Positions 33,300 to 45,589 of a stretch of DNA of 64,000 nucleotides are shown piece by piece (position 1 is the stretch's first letter; each line of letters begins with the position of its first letter). This DNA comes from Cavia porcellus (Eukaryota; Chordata; Mammalia; Rodentia; Caviidae): NCBI RefSeq assembly GCF_034190915.1, contig NW_026947507.1:20437501-20501500 (forward strand), given 5' to 3'. The notes under the pieces were generated by a model. It saw nothing but the letters and a program-made list of their open reading frames with translations, was not told where the DNA came from and did no database searches. A program made the position numbers and the translations under genes.

Positions 33300-33585
33300 G
33301 ACTGAAAGTCATACCATTAGTTTCCCTGGTTCTGAGACCTTTGGACTTGGACTGAACAATTTTGATTCTCCACCTTGAGACACACTATGGAGGGGGAGCT
33401 AAGGCTTCTCTAATAATTTGAGTCAGTTCCCTAATAAAGCCCTCTTACCTATCTATATACTTATGTATGTCACCTATTTATGCATGCATCTAGCCATCTA
33501 TCTATCTATCTATCTATCTCTATCTCTGTATCTCTATCTATTGGTTCTGTTTCTCTGAAGAACTCTGATTAATAAATCATAACAT
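33300..33585 (+). repeat. ERVL-type (MLT2-like) LTR end
   Basis: CCCTGGTTCTGAGACCTTTG and GACTTGGACTGAAC, then CCTAATAAAGCCCTCTTACC, a (TATC)n tract at about 33490-33520 and the end CTATTGGTTCTGTTTCTCTG with AAGAACTCTGATTAATA. This order is characteristic of MLT2 LTRs of the ERVL family. Confidence 0.65.
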
Positions 33586-33679
33586 GTTCCCTAAGTTTGG
33601 CTTGTTCCACTTTCAGGAAGGTTGAGGTATAATTTTTCATTTTACATTTGCATGCTCTCTTTTGTCTCCAATCTTATTT

Positions 33680-33787
33680 TTTGCTACCATTTTTTTTTGT
33701 CCTGGTGATCTAACTCATAACCTTACACTTTGCCTGGTGGGCACTTGTGCCACTGAGCTATGTCCCTGATCCCTTTTTGCCACTATT
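33680..33787 (-). repeat. ID-type SINE with possible target-site duplication
   Basis: A T-run, then TCCTGGTGATCTAACTCATA ... GTGCCACTGAGCTATGTCCC is an ID body in reverse (about 33691-33773). TTTGCTACCAT before it and TTTTGCCACTAT after it look like a diverged target-site duplication. Confidence 0.75.
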
Positions 33788-35464
33788 CTTGAATCAATTC
33801 TTCATGTTATTGTAAGTCTAATTCCTGACCTTTTTTTTTCCATTTTCACTATTTTAGCTCTCTTTGATCTAATGGTCTATAGTACAGGTTTTAATAGACA
33901 ACATGTTATATCCCTGACAATTATTGATGGCCCCAAACAGATTGTGTTTATGTAGTTTAGAAAGTTATGGTGTTAGAAATTGAGAATTAACATTTTGAAT
34001 CAATTTATTTAAAAATAATATTAATAAACTTCATTGCAAGTACAAGTAATTAATGCATTTTCTATTATAATAGTTAAATTCACTAAGTGAAAAAAAAAGA
34101 GTGTAACATTTTCCAAATCTTTCCACTGAATGTTTTAATGGTACATGACTATAGGACTTTGACACCTGTTTTTCATTTTACCTGTTGAGATATCACACAT
34201 CCTCAGCTCTCTGAAATGCCACAGGGAAAGAATGAGAAAAAAGAGGTAAAGAATGCCTAATCATTTGACTGGAAAATGTTGATGTTATGTAATAATATCA
34301 GAGACAGCAGGTGTTCCTGGGTCATACTGTGCCCACCACTGGTCTCTCTGGAAGACTTGTCCCACTACCGCTTCACCCCTTTTAAATCAGCTCTTCTACC
34401 TTCTCCTCGTGATGGTCCATCAAATTCCTGCTCATTCTGAAAGCAAGACTTCCTTGCACTAGGTACTCTGTGAACAGAACAGGTTAACAATAAATCTCTC
34501 CATACCAAATGGTCAGTTGTTGATGTTCATAGAGGGTGAGGCATAGCAGAAAATGCCTCCCAGTCTTTAGTCTGGTTTATGGACAGAGGAACTGCAGGGG
34601 ATAGAGGGAGGAAATCAGACTCTAGTATAAGAGAAGAAAAAGTACAGACCACAAGCTTATGCCTCCTAACTTCTCCCAGGCTTAAAACTGAATGCTTGTG
34701 TATAGGGGTGAAAATGTTACCTCTTTAGCTATTCTTTGCATATGAAGAAGTCTCATACAGTGTAGTTACAGAGGTAAGTTATACGGATAAAACATCATGT
34801 CTCTAGATTTTAGATTCATGGAAAAATAAATCATTTACTATGTTATATAGTGTGATTGTCCTAATGGCAATATAACTGGATAAACAAAGGTAAACTGTCA
34901 AATCTGTGGAGTCTTAACATGAGTCTACTGAAAAGACTGTAGACTGAAGTCAGACTCAGAAAGGATAGCAGCAAGGTAAAAAGCAATGAAATTAACCTAA
35001 GAAATGAGTGTGAGATTTCATGGGTGGAGTGGTAACTATCAGGACAGCATCCAGATAGGCATCCAACAGTACTTTCTCCCTATTTTAGAGCAACTTCTAG
35101 ATGAAACAGAGGAATCTGAAACAATGATTCAATCCTAACTAGACAATAATGTGTACAATGACCTCAAACTGGTTTTATATTTAGCTCCACCCAGTTTTAG
35201 ATTCAACTTTTTCCTTGTTAATTTAATAATGAAATCATTTATACCTCAAAGACAGCATTTAGACTTAAGTCAATGGAGATAAATAAGTGAGAGTTTATTT
35301 AGGGTTCTGTTTAGAGGTGCTTATTACTTATGGGAAAATATTTCACATTTATATTGTAAGGAATAAAGGCATCTTCTTTACCTGGAGAGGGACACATAAA
35401 AGCACATTAAAAGGCTAATGTCTGGAGATGATATGGTTATTTTAGAAAACGGTAAATGAGTTTT
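33788..35464. other. AT-rich stretch, nothing recognised
   Basis: No repeat family, exon or long frame recognised. Confidence 0.4.
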
Positions 35465-35465
35465 G

Positions 35466-35605
35466 CTAGGTGTGATTGCACGTGCCTGTAATTCCAGCAC
35501 CATGGAGGCTGAGTCAGCAGGACTGCCATAAATTCAAGGCCAGTTTGGGCTACATAGTGAGTTCAAGAGCAGGCTGAACTATATAGCAAGATGCTGTCCT
35601 ACCCA
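35466..35605 (+). repeat. B1-type SINE
   Basis: CTAGGTGTGATTGCACGTGC, TGTAATTCCAGCACCATGGA, GGCCAGTTTGGGCTACATAG, GAGCAGGCTGAACTATATAG. B1 with the internal duplication; the tail is replaced by the CA-rich tract beginning at 35620. Confidence 0.85.
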
Positions 35606-35621
35606 CCACTGCACTCTGCCC

Positions 35622-35690
35622 CCGACACACACTCACACACACACACGCACATGCACGCATGCACGCACGCACACACACACACACAAACAC
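35622..35690. repeat. (CA)n-rich microsatellite
   Basis: Imperfect CACACA / GCACGCA repeats grown from the 3' end of the B1 element, a common origin for rodent microsatellites. Confidence 0.85.
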
Positions 35691-36111
35691 AAGAGTTTTT
35701 CAGCTATACACCTATAGCTGAATTGTAAGTTGCTATTCTGGATTGTAAATTGCTATTCTCTAGTTGTGTGGTGTAAAAAAATTGACTTTACTATTTTTAG
35801 CTATAATATCCTAATTTGTAAAGTATGAAAAATAGTATCTACCTTTACAGAATTATTTTAAATATTAAATAAGAAATAATGGAAAAAGGATTAACACAGG
35901 TTAAGTCTATAGAGGGCCCTTAAGAAGTCATTATAAGGTAAAAAAATTATTACTGATTTTAATTTCTAAAGGATAGACACAAAACTTATTTTATAGGTAA
36001 ATCTATTTAATAGAGACTTAGTAGAGAATAAAGAATTACTTTGTTACCAAATATAAGCAATTTTTAACAGAAAGACAAAGCAAAATCATTGTAATATTCA
36101 GTTACTGTGTA
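35691..36111. other. AT-rich stretch, nothing recognised
   Basis: It contains a short direct duplication (TGTAAGTTGCTATTCTGGAT / TGTAAATTGCTATTCTC at about 35725-35763) and nothing else notable. Confidence 0.4.
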
Positions 36112-36318
36112 GTATTGGAGACTGACCCTGGGGTCATCACTCCACGCTACATCCTCAACCTGGGTTTTAAAATTTTAATTTTAATTTTAGTTTTTTTTAA
36201 AATTTTGAAACAGAGTCTTGCTGTCTCTAAGTTGCTCAGACTGGGCTCAAACTTGCAATCTTCCTACCTCAGTCTCTCAGAAAGGCTGAGGCTATAGGTG
36301 TGTACCACCATGCATAAT
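36112..36318 (-). repeat. B1-ID composite SINE
   Basis: Reversed ID body (GGAGACTGACCCTGGGGTCA to TACATCCTCAACCTGG), an AT-rich linker, then a reversed B1 body (GAAACAGAGTCTTGCTGTCT to GGTGTGTACCACCATGC). On the minus strand the order is B1 then ID, as in the dimeric rodent SINE. Confidence 0.8.
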
Positions 36319-36535
36319 CATATTCTTAAGCTAATATAGTTGACTTTTCCCACATAATTTAAATGTAAAATCTCATAAATAATATTTCTGATGAAAGATT
36401 TAGTTGTATGCAAATTATCAAGACGATTGTTAAAAATTCAGCTTTTCATACCTGCTAAGTGCTTCTCAGATGTTATTAAATGTATCTATATAAATATATA
36501 ATATATACATATGAATAATTTGGATATATATTTAT

Positions 36536-36564
36536 CAGTAAATACATACATACATATATATACA

Positions 36565-36602
<38 letters not shown>
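36536..36602. repeat. (TA)n / (CATA)n microsatellite
   Basis: Imperfect TACATA units from 36536, then a pure TA run at about 36571-36602. Confidence 0.9.
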
Positions 36603-36605
<3 letters not shown>

Positions 36606-37473
36606 TTTTTAAATGGTTAAACACAAAAGGTCTTTGCAATAAGGCAAAGATGAACAACCAACCTCACGGGTTTGCTCAGGACATCCCTAGTTTTAATGGT
36701 TCTTCCTTGTCTTTGAAATCTAGTATGGTCAGTCACCTGTTAAATAGGATGCATTATCAAGATGTAGTGACTATAACAAAAGCATATAATGTTTTCAAGG
36801 TCTTAGATTTTCAATTAAGTTTTTAGAAAACAAGAAAAAAAGACATTTAAATCATGATTTCACTCATAACCCACTTTGTAAAGAATCAAGAGCAGTCTGC
36901 TTTGAAAACTAACAGTCCTTGTGGGTAGGCTGACCTCTGGTGGGAATGTGCTTTCAGTTACAGTTACATATTTGACCTCAAACACTGCGATTGAATTGGA
37001 TATTTCTTTAAGATTTTTATTTCCTTTCCTGTCTATTCAGAAGAAATATGTCCCATCTATAGTTTCCCCTTTGATATTAAATATATAAAAGAAGCTCTCT
37101 GTAATTATACTAAGAATGTACATTATTATAATGCTATAGTTCTATGCCATGTAATTACACAGGAGGAAAAGTGTTTCCTACTGGTGTCGTAGATACTTGC
37201 ATTTTCTTACTTGTAGGAACAATAGTAGGAACAATCTTATTTACTATGAAATACATAACAACAGTGGTGATTCAAAACTGAATTTTGAAATACTGGTCTT
37301 TTTAAAATTTTTCTCAGATTTCCTTGTGTGTTTCTCTTGCTTCCTTCAGATCTCTGATTAAAAGCTCTCCTGATCACACTGCACAGAATAGCAACTCTTT
37401 TCATCATACCTTTATAATCTTTCCCTTAGCTAAGAATCCTTTAGAAAATGGTCTGTCTCTGTGTCTGCTTATG
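36603..37473. other. AT-rich stretch, nothing recognised
   Basis: Single-copy DNA. No feature recognised. Confidence 0.4.

Positions 37474-37525
<52 letters not shown>
37474..37525. repeat. (TATC)13 microsatellite
   Basis: Thirteen uninterrupted TATC units. The 77-residue frame (37324-37557) merely reads through it. Confidence 0.95.
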
Positions 37526-37582
37526 ATCTATCTGCCCCTATTTCTATTAGAATATAAAGGTGGGAGCTTTGTATTATTCTCT

Positions 37583-37975
37583 ATTAGTTAGTGTCCTCCA
37601 GAGGAACAGAATCAATGAGAAATACATGTAAGGGAATTTACTGGATCAGAAGAAGGAGAGTCCACAGTAGCTGTGTGTTGGGGAGCCTGAGAGTCCGCTA
37701 GCTGTTCAGTGCGAGGAGATGGAAGTCACAGAACAATAGAGATCAAGGATGCAGTCCCAACCCAATCTTGGAGGCGTAGAGGCTCACTGTAGTGTTGCTG
37801 GTATGGGTCTGCTTTGGAAGAGTGAAGACCTGAAGACTGATTTCCAAAGGCAGTGGTAAAGGTGTGAGAGCTTTAGATACATGGACACTTCATTCTTCTT
37901 TCCCTTTTTCATTCCATCTAAACTGTAAACGTATTAACTTGTATCAGCCACATTCTGAGTGAGTCTTCTCCGTTC
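37583..37975 (-). repeat. ERVL-type (MLT2-like) LTR, minus strand
   Basis: The plus strand starts TTAGTGTCCTCCAGAGGAAC, AGAATCAATGAGAA, the reverse complement of the MLT2 LTR end seen at 33540-33575. The rest is diverged and its other end is approximate. Confidence 0.55.
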
Positions 37976-37998
37976 AGTTCTCTGGTTTATATTGCAGT

Positions 37999-38060
37999 TG
38001 CACACATGCACATACACATACACATATATATGCACTTGCACACACACACACACACACACA
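37999..38060. repeat. (CA)n-rich microsatellite
   Basis: CACATGCACATACACATACA, then a pure CA run at about 38040-38060. Confidence 0.85.
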
Positions 38061-39138
38061 GAACTGTGCTCAATTGACTAGGCATTTCTTAATACATTAA
38101 AGTTGACATATAATAATTAAGGTTATCATTGTGTTATCTATAATATCTAAGTCAAGACATCCAGTAGGTGCCAATAGATGCATACTGTGAAATCAATGAA
38201 AGTACATGAATGAATAGATGAATGTAAATTTTTAATCAGCATTATACAAATCTTGGAAAGACAGCCAATAGTCAAACATAGCATTGCTGCTCTTGCAAAG
38301 AAAGTTTTAGTTAAGCCACACTGTAGACTTTCCTATCATAAGTAAGTGACCTCATTACCTCATTTCACAAAGTACGTGAAGTGGCAATGGCATGTGTCAC
38401 TCATGCAAGCCTGGGAGCAAAATGGGATATGAAGAATGTGTAGTGCCTCAGTTGCTAAGCAGGACTGGTTAAAATATTTCTTAGAGTAGCCTCAAACTCC
38501 ATATAAATTATAAATTGTGTTGGATAAGAAATCAAAAGTCAGAGATAGAAAAGCCACATTAAGTGTTAGATTGATAGGATGAAAACATACATACATACAT
38601 ACATACATAGGTAAGAAAACAAGATGGCAGAAAGCTTAGATTCTCCTCACAAAGCTAAGCTTCATATTATTTTAGACATATCAGAGACCCATTCCGGTGC
38701 CCTGGTTTATGGACTTACAAAGTATATATGTGCGAATAAGTTACTTCTTCTTTTATAATCATAAGATAAAAAGAATCCCAGGAACAATCTCTCCTTCACA
38801 TAAAACATACACCCAGAAAACTTGATTTCAGAGAACACAAGCAAAGCATTACAGTTGGCCCTAAATCTGGCACTAAATCAAATGACTTTTAGAGTTATTT
38901 TAAGCAACAATTGCTAAAATTTATTTTGATGGACCACATGTAAATTACCTTGAACATTAATTTAAATAGAAAATCTCACATTTCAATACAGATGTGTAAA
39001 TGATGTAGGGTTTATTTATTTCTTCATACTATTCTTTAATTATTTATAGATGGTATGGGGTAAAAGACATAATACTTTTCCTCTCCATTCTAAGGATGGT
39101 GGTCAGCACTTCTTTATCAAAAAATAGATTAACAAGAA
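38061..39138. other. AT-rich stretch with (CATA)6
   Basis: A CATACATA tetranucleotide tract lies at about 38586-38609. No gene or transposon recognised. Confidence 0.4.
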
Positions 39139-39252
39139 CCAGGAGTAATGGCACATATCTGAAATCCCAGCATTTTGAGAGCCAGAGATAGAAGCATGAC
39201 ACATTCCAACCGAGCCTTTGTAACTCTGTGAGTTAACAAGGTCCTGTGTGTA
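39139..39252 (+). repeat. Diverged B1-type SINE
   Basis: CAGGAGTAATGGCACATATC, TGAAATCCCAGCATTTTGAG, CAACCGAGCCTTTGTAACTC. Heavily mutated B1. Confidence 0.65.
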
Positions 39253-40672
39253 GACATGAGGAGATATGAACTAAATCTAGCACAGCTCTGGGGAGACAAT
39301 AACTATTTTTCTTGCTCATATTTAATGAGGAAGTAGGACTTAACTATAAAATTTGGACATTAGAGTAAGAATATACCTAAGATCGTAAAAATTGTTGGTT
39401 TGAAACATACAGCTTAAATATTTTTCAATTTTTTATCTTAACATAGAAAAGTTACAAGACTCTTGAAAGAACTTCCATATACTTTTCAATCAAATTTCCC
39501 CAAATGTTAACATTTGTTACTTTTGTTTCTGCCATGTTTATGTTTTTTTAATCTTTGACATGTATCATATACCTAGACAATATAATATTCTCTACATTAT
39601 TTCTCCATGTTTGAAAAGCTACGTTTTTTTTTTTTGTTTTGTTTTGTTTTGTTTTTGTTTGTTTGTTTTTGTTTTTTTTACTTCTAAGTATTCCGGTGAC
39701 TCTTTCCTAAAAGCAAAAACATACTCTTTTATAACCGAAGCAGAATTATCCAAATCAGGAAATTAATGTTGACACTGTAATTTAATCTGCAGACATTCAA
39801 ATAAATTTTTCTGCTTTTCTCAACAGTATTCTTTATAGTGAAAGATATTCTTGGATCACACATTCCTGCTCCTTTTATGGCTTTTTGGTCTTCTCTAATC
39901 TTGAACATTTTTCAGGATGACTTGATTTGTTTTCATAATTTCAGTGCAGGAATAAAGCAGGTGCTTTGTAGAATCTTACACTTGTGCTTATGAGGCACTT
40001 TGACTTGAGTGGACTCACTTCATGCACTCACTTTGGTCTAGAGACCAAAGATGTGTCGTGCTGCCGATCCAGTTTATAGGAGGCTCATGACAACAGCTTG
40101 TCCAATTACTAGTGATCAGAAATCATTTCAGAACAAGGATGTCTGTCATTATCCTCATGGAAAGTTATATTTTTGCCTTTGTAACTAGTAAGTATATTAC
40201 AAGGGATAGTATGAAACTTAGATATATAATTTATTTTGTTGCTCATCCAACTTTCACCCACTATTTTTAACATCTGCTAATGATTCTTTTGGAATCAGTT
40301 ATTACTACATTAGCTGCCAAATGATGAGCCTAATTTCATAACAGTTCTGCTTTAGTCAGAAATCAGAAATATCACATTAGCTAAAGGTTTACTAAAATTT
40401 TCATAGGTCATTTGGGAAAAAGCTACTGATTTTATAGTTTGTTTAGTTCTTAAATAATAAGTAATTATTTGCATTGACCATTTATTTTGACAGTTTAAAA
40501 AGCAATAATGCTGAATAGTTTACGAATGGGCTACTGTTTTCTATCTGGAACATGATTTTTTTTTAAATAAATGTTTTCTATTCATTAACTTGGTATTAGA
40601 TTTCTCCAAAAAGCTGCAATTTACCAATTCTGGATCAACTATTAGGATACCAAGAGCTGTGGAAAAGCTTTT
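39253..40672. other. AT-rich stretch with GTTTT-rich tract
   Basis: A low-complexity (GTTTT)n tract lies at about 39624-39680; the 68-residue frame over it is low-complexity. A small palindrome CTTTGGTCTAGAGACCAAAG is at 40030-40049. Nothing else recognised. Confidence 0.4.
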
Positions 40673-40804
40673 TAAAATTTTTTTTTGCTGCAGATCTCTC
40701 TATGTGATTATGCTGCCTTGAACTCACTAAGTTGATCCTGAACTTTTGGCAATACTCTTCTCTGGATGTACTAGGATTACAGATGTGTGCCACCATACCT
40801 GGTT
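40673..40804 (-). repeat. B1-type SINE
   Basis: A T-run, CTCTCTATGTGATTATGCTG, GATGTACTAGGATTACAGAT and GTGCCACCATACCTGG: a diverged B1 in reverse. Confidence 0.75.
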
Positions 40805-40880
40805 AAAAAGTCTTTTTTGTTTTTCTCTTCTCAAGTTATATTCATTTTTCCTAACTGCATGATACCATGTGGTTAGTATT

Positions 40881-40973
40881 ACAAGATACAAAAATGAGGG
40901 GCTGGGAATTTAGCTCAGTGGTATAAGCACCTGCCTTGCAAGCAGGCAGTTGTGAGTTCAATCCCTGGTACCG

Positions 40974-41007
<34 letters not shown>

Positions 41008-41024
41008 ACAAGATACAAAATGAG
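40881..41024 (+). repeat. ID-type SINE with long poly(A) and target-site duplication
   Basis: The element (40899 to about 41006) starts GGGCTGGGAATTTAGCTCAG, has a B box GAGTTCAATCC, ends CCTGGTACCGAT, and carries an A-run of about 30. Flanks ACAAGATACAAAAATGAG (40881-40898) and ACAAGATACAAAATGAG (41008-41024) are a target-site duplication differing by one A. The long pure tail marks it as one of the youngest insertions here. Confidence 0.95.
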
Positions 41025-42323
41025 TTTAATTTTAATTAACTTTAGTTTAGAGAAAGTGCTATGTAAGTAGGAACATACTAACAAAAGCCTTTAAACATTA
41101 AATAATATTGGATAATCATGGGAGTAACAGAACTTAAATTTACCAAACTGAGGAGACACTGACATACTAGACTCTTTTTACATACCTAGGACTTTATAAA
41201 TAAATATCAAGGGTTGAAATATGAAGGGTTGAAATATGTTTACCTGGACACAAATGTTACTCTAAAATTTATACATTCTTTATCATGTTAAATGTGATTC
41301 TTGAATTATCTGTGGGAATGAGGGTCTTCATCTTTGAAAAGTGATATAAACTAGTGATATTATATTGTGATAAAGTTGAAAATACAATTGGGAAAATTTT
41401 ATCATGTAAGCCTAGAGTGACGTATTTTGGTCATTTGATGATAATTAAATATAATGCTAATTTTGTTATTAACACTGTCTCCAGATAATAGCCACCTGAG
41501 TGCTTGGCTAATAGTTTCAGAACTATACCTTTTGTATATATACCTTGTTATAGTATTGGATACATATCATGTTGTTGCCATAAACATGTCCTCATATCTG
41601 CTTACCCCAAAACTTGGTGACTTTAAACCATAGTAACTTTCTATGTTTCATGATTGGTCACCTGAGTAGTTTTTTTCTCTATGTGTAATTGTTTGAGGTC
41701 TTCAGGTTGACTATATTTAAATTACAACTGACTCAGCCGAGATATCCAAAGGCTTTATACTGGCTTTCCATGTGATGTCCAATTCCACATGATCCTCTTT
41801 CTATCACACTACTCTGGACATTTCACCAAGTGGCTCCAGAGTTTAAATAAGCAAAAGTGGGTGCTTCTGGACCTGGTATAGCCTTCTTCATTCTTTTAGT
41901 CACAAGGCCACCCTGCTTCCAAATGTAATGGAGATGGACTTCAGTTTTTGACGGAATGAATATTATATGGTAGGAGGAAGTTAACAGCTGAGTTTTGAAA
42001 TTTTGTGTGAGAAACACAGGTACTTTTCAAGCTACCCAGACTAATGTTGCCTATTTTCATTATTCATATCACTTTTCATCACACATTTATTCTTCCTGGT
42101 CTCAGTCCTTACACTGTAATTAAAGCTTTATCCCTAACTCAAGTATAAAGTACGGTCCTGGACTTAAACCACTCAAAGCACAGAAATGTATTGGTTTTTG
42201 AGTTTGAGAAAGAAACATGACCTTACCATAATTAAGTGGGTGGGAGGAAGTTTAGTTACCTGGTCATCTTGGAAAAGAGCTCTTCATTCTCCTTTTTGAT
42301 GGGATTGAAGCTAAGATGCTACC
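41025..42323. other. AT-rich stretch, nothing recognised
   Basis: It includes a short direct repeat (AAGGGTTGAAATATG, twice, about 41209-41238). No gene recognised. Confidence 0.4.
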
Positions 42324-42363
42324 TTAGTTATTTTTGTCTCATGACTGAGACAAAAATAACTAA
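42324..42363. repeat. Perfect inverted repeat, 18-bp arms, 4-nt loop
   Basis: TTAGTTATTTTTGTCTCA, loop TGAC, TGAGACAAAAATAACTAA. The right arm is the end of a minus-strand MaLR LTR; the left arm is its exact inverted copy. Confidence 0.95.
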
Positions 42364-42552
42364 TACCCAACACACAAAGTGAAGGAGGAAAGATTTATTT
42401 AGCTCAAAGTTTGTAGAGGTTTCTCCTCTGTGATGCCCCTCTGCTAAGCTGTCCTGCCTTAGATGATTATGAATTGACACCTGTGTAAATTTGAGCTAAA
42501 ATAAACCATTTCTCCTTTAACTTGTGAGTATCAGGAAGTAACTAAGACACAG
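42342..42552. repeat. MaLR LTR ends joined head to head
   Basis: The left part (42342-42425) is a minus-strand MaLR tail (GAGGAAAGATTTATTTAGCTC, then TTTGTAGAGGTTTC). The right part (42425-42552) is a plus-strand MaLR end (TGAGCTAAAATAAACCATTTC, GTGAGTATCAGGAAGTAACT). Two opposite LTR ends meet within 210 bp, pointing to an internal inversion or deletion. Confidence 0.55.
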
Positions 42553-44269
42553 ATGGAATGATGGCATAATCTAATGAGCTCTGATATGGGAGGAGCACAG
42601 GATTAGACTGCAATATTTAGAAGGTATGTTTATCTAAGTCACTGGGTCATGGAGAGTCAACACAGCCAAGTTGGAAAATGAAAAGAATAGATATTGACAG
42701 AGCAGCAGGAAATGAGAGGGTTGGTGATTTGGTAGGGGAAGGAATTATTAAAAACTGAAGGAACATCAGAGTTGAAGGACTGCCTGGAAAGAAAGCTTGT
42801 CAAATTAGGAAATCAAAGTGAAACCTCAATGATTATGTGTGGGGAAGATACAAAGATCAATGTGAGGAACAGGAATGCAGTGAGGAGAAGATGGCCAGGG
42901 AGTCCAGAGCAATTCTACCAAGAAAGGAGTTAGACCTTCAAAGCATTCAGGTGTTAAAGTTTTAGGGAGGATTTTGAGCCAGGATACTGCGTGATCAGAT
43001 TTGTGTTTTTAGGAAGATGAATGTGGTGGGACAATAGGGGTAAAATGGTGGAATGCAGGTATATACCATCAAGAATTTGTCACATGTGGGCAATCAGGGG
43101 CTTCTAACTGCCTCTCTTGCTCTCAGACACTGTCTTGACTGTCTTGTTCCTGAGAAGTGATGGTACTAAAGCTTACTTACTGCTCTGGTCCAGATAGGCC
43201 TCTTTCAGGCTGCATGATCAAGAAGTATTACTAAAGCTCTTGGTGGTCTCATCAAAATGCATTTCTTTTACTAGTAAGCTTCCCCCATTGTGTTTGAACC
43301 ATGTCTTCAAAATCTGGCAAAGAACGTCACTTGTTGTCATTAATTATAAAGAAGATCAAAACTTGAGACTCAGTCTGCTATTTAGTAATATTTGCTGCTA
43401 TATATTTAAATATAGATTAATAATAGGAATATACCATTTCAGGGTTGCTGAGAGGATTATGTTTATGGAAAGGACTTCACATATAGTATATTTTATAATG
43501 AAACATCTTTATTATTTATTACAAATATGACCTTTCATGAAATTCTTTCTTTATAAGACTTAAGTATTCTATGTAAATGTAACCTGTTCACCCAGTCACA
43601 TAATCAAAATAACTTTAAACATATTTAGGTTATCAACACAAAAGACAGAATGTTACTCAAATAATACGTAAAAAATAATATCCAGCATCTCCGAGGATGC
43701 AAATGAAAAAGGAAACATGAAAGTATTCATGTTCATTACAGAAATACTTGAGGTCTGACTGAAGTAATGAGATTTAAGTGGGACTATGAAGCCTGGCTTT
43801 AAGCCCAGATGCACATAGAAAATTCGCTTTGTGCTTAGTTCACAGCAGGAATATTAGCTTGATATAGATAGGAGATATGTGGTCCTTCTACATTAAATGT
43901 AGCTCTCACTTGAATAATATATTACCTTGCATTTGTGATGTTAATGAAATAATTCATCATCAATATGTTTGAATTTATGAAACTAAAATTTTTGTGGACA
44001 TATCAAATCCTTTTCATCCTTTGGTTATTCAGCATGAGGAATATTTAAAATTGCTTCTTTGGTAAAAGAAAAGATTATAACTCAGTTGCTTTTGGTAATT
44101 GGGTCATATATTACAATAGATTTAAGGTAGAATTTGTTAGTGTTCCCTTATAAACTTCATTGCATACAGAATGTCATGTTGTTAAATAATTCCTTTTTTA
44201 TGCAGAAACTGTAGTTCTTGCAAAAATCTCTTTTATACTTTTATTATCTGAAGGCCTTCTATAGTATCT
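42553..44269. other. Unclassified sequence
   Basis: No gene recognised. The frame at 43240-43530 (96 residues) has no family resemblance, no CpG context and no splice support. Confidence 0.35.
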
Positions 44270-44690
44270 TTTTTCCCTTTACTTTTTTATTAGTGCATGT
44301 TTAGTACATAATGTTTATATTCCTTGTGAGGAGGTGACCTGTGTACATAACACATCTCAATTCCTATTTCCATCCCTTTCCCATCAGCTCCCCTTTTGCT
44401 TTCCTGTGACTCTTGATCCCCCTTCTCATTTGTGAAAGATCTCCTTGCTTCCTGTTACCAGTTATTTTGTTATTTATTTATACTTTGAGTTTATCATACT
44501 AGAGAAAACTTGGGCTACTTAAATTTGTGTTTTATTTATTTCACTTAATATTATCATGTCAAGCTATATCCATTTTCCTATAAATGATTGAAGTTTAGCC
44601 TTCTTTAAGGCAGAGTTGTACTCCACTGTGTGTAAGCACTGCGTTTCATTCATTCATCTGTTGCTGGACATATTCTGTGATACCTTAAAC
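44270..44690 (-). pseudogene. LINE-1 3' part (end of ORF2 and 3' UTR)
   Basis: The plus strand reads AAGGCAGAGTTGTACTCCAC and CATTCATTCATCTGTTGCTG, antisense to the [12 protein letters not shown] and WIKK-like codons at the ORF2 C-terminus. The 3' UTR lies to the left. Old, truncated, frame-broken. Confidence 0.7.
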
Positions 44691-45057
44691 ATTTTTATGT
44701 AACTTTAAAAATGATGTTTGTTCTACATCTTTACAAAAGTATGTGAAGATTTACAACACATTATAGGCCTAACTTTTCAGATAAAATTACAGATCTTTGT
44801 TTTATTTCCCATATTTTCTTGTATATTAATATAAACACTCAGAAAAAAATTTTAAAATTTCCTCACAAGTCTGGGGAAACAGACATAAAATTTTGAAATG
44901 CTGTCTTTCATTTTGGTGTCAGCCAAAATTATTAATATGTAGTTGTTTTGGGAAACTTTTCTTTTAAATAGTTATCAATGAAGCAAAGAAAGCTAGAAAA
45001 TATCTTTTAGTTTACATGTGTGAACAATACATAAAATACAAAAAAAATTGAGGGATC
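44691..45057. other. AT-rich stretch, nothing recognised
   Basis: No feature recognised. Confidence 0.4.
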
Positions 45058-45411
45058 ATTTTAGTCAGCTTTCCATCACTGTATCAAACAGCTGAAATAA
45101 ATCAATTTATAAAGTGAAAAGGGTTATTTTGGCTTATGGTTTTAGAAGTCCCAGTTCATAGTTAGTGGGTGCATTGCTTTGGCCTGTGACAGGAACTGTA
45201 CCACGGCAGGGTATATCTCATTCATCTCATTCCCTGACGGCAAAGCAATTGAAGTGCAGGGGCCAGGGCCTCACCCTGGTTGAGGGAACACTCCCAATCA
45301 CCTGAAGCCTTCCCACTAGGTCCCACATCATGAAAGCACCACCCACACCAAATTGAGTCAAATCCCTTAACACATGGATATTTAGGGGTCATTTTAGATC
45401 CAAACTACAAC
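45058..45411 (-). repeat. MaLR-type LTR, minus strand
   Basis: The plus strand begins TTTAGTCAGCTTTCCATCAC and has GGGTTATTTTGGCTTATGG, then CCTCACCCTGGTTGAG, CCCACATCATGAAAGCACCA and TTGAGTCAAATCCC: a MaLR LTR in reverse. Confidence 0.7.
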
Positions 45412-45587
45412 TGCTCATACAGCATAGGTTTTGATTGTTTGGGCTTTTTTGTTTGTTTGTTTGTTTTGACTTTTTTTGCTTATTTGTTTTGTTATAGAAA
45501 TACTAATTTTAGTGAGAATCTGAAGTTGTTACAAATGTCTTTTACACCAAGAACATGGCAGGAAATATGGTATATTCTTTAAGTATA
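45412..45587. other. T-rich and TTTG-repeat tract
   Basis: (TTTG)n at about 45448-45468 with T-runs. Confidence 0.6.
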
Positions 45588-45589
45588 CA

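Noticed and set aside
37474..37525. CRISPR-like or regulatory direct repeats
   Set aside because: It is a pure tetranucleotide microsatellite without spacers. No CRISPR structure exists in the window, and the host is a mammal.
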